Shown here: positions 63,606 to 64,000 of the stretch, one piece after another
How the letters are laid out: the number at the start of each line of letters is the position of its first letter
Position numbering within the stretch: position 1 is the stretch's first letter
Origin: Glaciecola sp047637355
GTDB taxonomy: Bacteria > Pseudomonadota > Gammaproteobacteria > Enterobacterales > Alteromonadaceae
Direction of reading: 5' to 3'
Length of the DNA stretch: 64,000 bases
Assembly: GCA_047637355.1 (NCBI GenBank)
Contig: JBLIKA010000003.1
Location: 32,072-96,071, forward strand
Program-made: the position numbers and the translations under genes
Notes under the pieces: model-generated
Told to the model about the DNA's origin: nothing
Seen by the model: the letters and a program-made list of their open reading frames with translations, nothing else
Database searches by the model: none

Positions 63606-63851
63606 TTAAATGCTTTCACAACCGCCACCCACAGGGCACCAAGATTTACCGCCCAATTCCTCGCACTCCGCTTTAGTTGATGAGTTTTTAAGAAGGTTCC
63701 CCACACCACCGTTACGCGACCAGCATTGACCGCTGTCGGACGACGCACCAGTAAACAATGTGCAACTCGATAAGGTAACCATTAACATTAATAAGGCCAT
63801 GAACTGCAGAGGTCTGCATAGATTATAAAATAAACGTTTTTGAATGTTCAT
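63606..63851 (-). CDS. Small Cys-containing lipoprotein, unknown
   Basis: An 81-aa protein with a lipoprotein signal (lipobox LSSC, Cys about 30) and a short mature part with four further Cys (CWSRNG, CEELGG, WCPVGGGC). AAGGTG lies 7 bases before the ATG. The family is not recognised. The disulfide-ready Cys pattern suggests a compact folded periplasmic peptide. Confidence 0.65.
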   Translation of the reverse strand: MNIQKRLFYNLCRPLQFMALLMLMVTLSSCTLFTGASSDSGQCWSRNGGVGNLLKNSSTKAECEELGGKSWCPVGGGCESI

Positions 63852-63870
63852 AAATACACCTTTTTGATTC

Positions 63871-63888
63871 GACTATAAAAGAATAGTC
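63871..63888. promoter_or_regulatory. Dyad upstream of the small lipoprotein
   Basis: GACTAT (63871-63876) and ATAGTC (63883-63888) form a perfect 6-bp inverted repeat, 20 bases before the lipoprotein start. It may be an operator; the remaining bases to 64000 show no gene. Confidence 0.35.
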
Positions 63889-64000
63889 TAAATATCTACG
63901 CTATTCAAATGGCAGTTATTTTGGGGGGTTATTACAAACGTCCCTTGTACCTTATGTGGCCTCAATTTTAGCGACTTCTTAATAAGAGTAATGTTTAGGT

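Noticed and set aside
1..64000. CRISPR arrays, tRNA or rRNA genes, complete insertion sequences, prophage
   Set aside because: Intergenic regions were read on both strands and no regular spacer array, cloverleaf-like segment, transposase or phage gene was seen.

Overview
The window looks like the chromosome of a marine gammaproteobacterium of the Alteromonadales (Alteromonas/Glaciecola/Paraglaciecola-like). This is inferred from moderate-to-low GC, the gene order of the lexA-linked cytochrome oxidase cluster, the bioH/comF/nfuA, greB/tex and slyX/yheV/yheSTU blocks, a GlyGly-CTERM lipoprotein and a TonB receptor/sulfotransferase region. No rRNA, tRNA, complete insertion sequence, prophage or CRISPR array was seen.

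Layout. 1-99 is the 3' end of lexA. 495-8368 is a caa3-type cytochrome c oxidase cluster: coxB with fused cytochrome c, coxA, ctaG, coxC, a DUF2909 gene on the other strand, surf1, a SCO-like gene, cyoE/ctaB and sco1. The heme A synthase gene expected before ctaB is absent; only a possible short scar remains. 8.4-13.3 kb holds a GNAT protein, a polysaccharide deacetylase, a DinF-type MATE exporter and a GlyGly-CTERM lipoprotein. 13.4-18.7 kb is nfuA, an M14 peptidase, comF and bioH. A flagellar-rod-like small protein and a SprA-type putative metalloprotease follow, then a YiiX-like hydrolase with tex, divergent greB, and a DUF502 protein.

24.7-27.4 kb pairs a DUF3612 regulator with a divergent malate-synthase-like protein that lacks the catalytic half of the family; this is one of the strongest oddities here. 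27.7-28.5 kb is an AT-rich stretch without a convincing gene. 28.9-38.1 kb is a housekeeping block: FkpA-like isomerase, WD40 lipoprotein, slyX, thioesterase, rhomboid protease, spermidine-synthase-like protein, a LacI-family regulator, yheV, yheS, yheT and yheU. An MFS exporter, a glutaredoxin-like protein, PPK2 and a betaine/choline (BCCT) transporter with a MarR regulator follow.

44.1-50.2 kb contains a TonB-dependent receptor, a TPR-sulfotransferase, a 2-oxoglutarate/Fe(II) oxygenase and a YceI protein. 50.4-59.3 kb is a copper/silver efflux locus: a Cys/Met-rich exported protein, CusC-, CusB- and CusA-like proteins, then two translationally coupled PepSY membrane proteins, the second ending in a [2Fe-2S] ferredoxin domain. 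A di-heme lipoprotein and a two-domain retropepsin-like protein follow. The right end holds a surface-protein pseudogene, disrupted in part by a 17-bp tandem duplication, a long perfect hairpin and a small lipoprotein.

The best candidates for undescribed biology are the PepSY-ferredoxin extension of the copper efflux operon, the half malate synthase beside its regulator, the loss of ctaA from the oxidase cluster, and the receptor/sulfotransferase/oxygenase group. All functions are read from sequence by eye; no database search was run.
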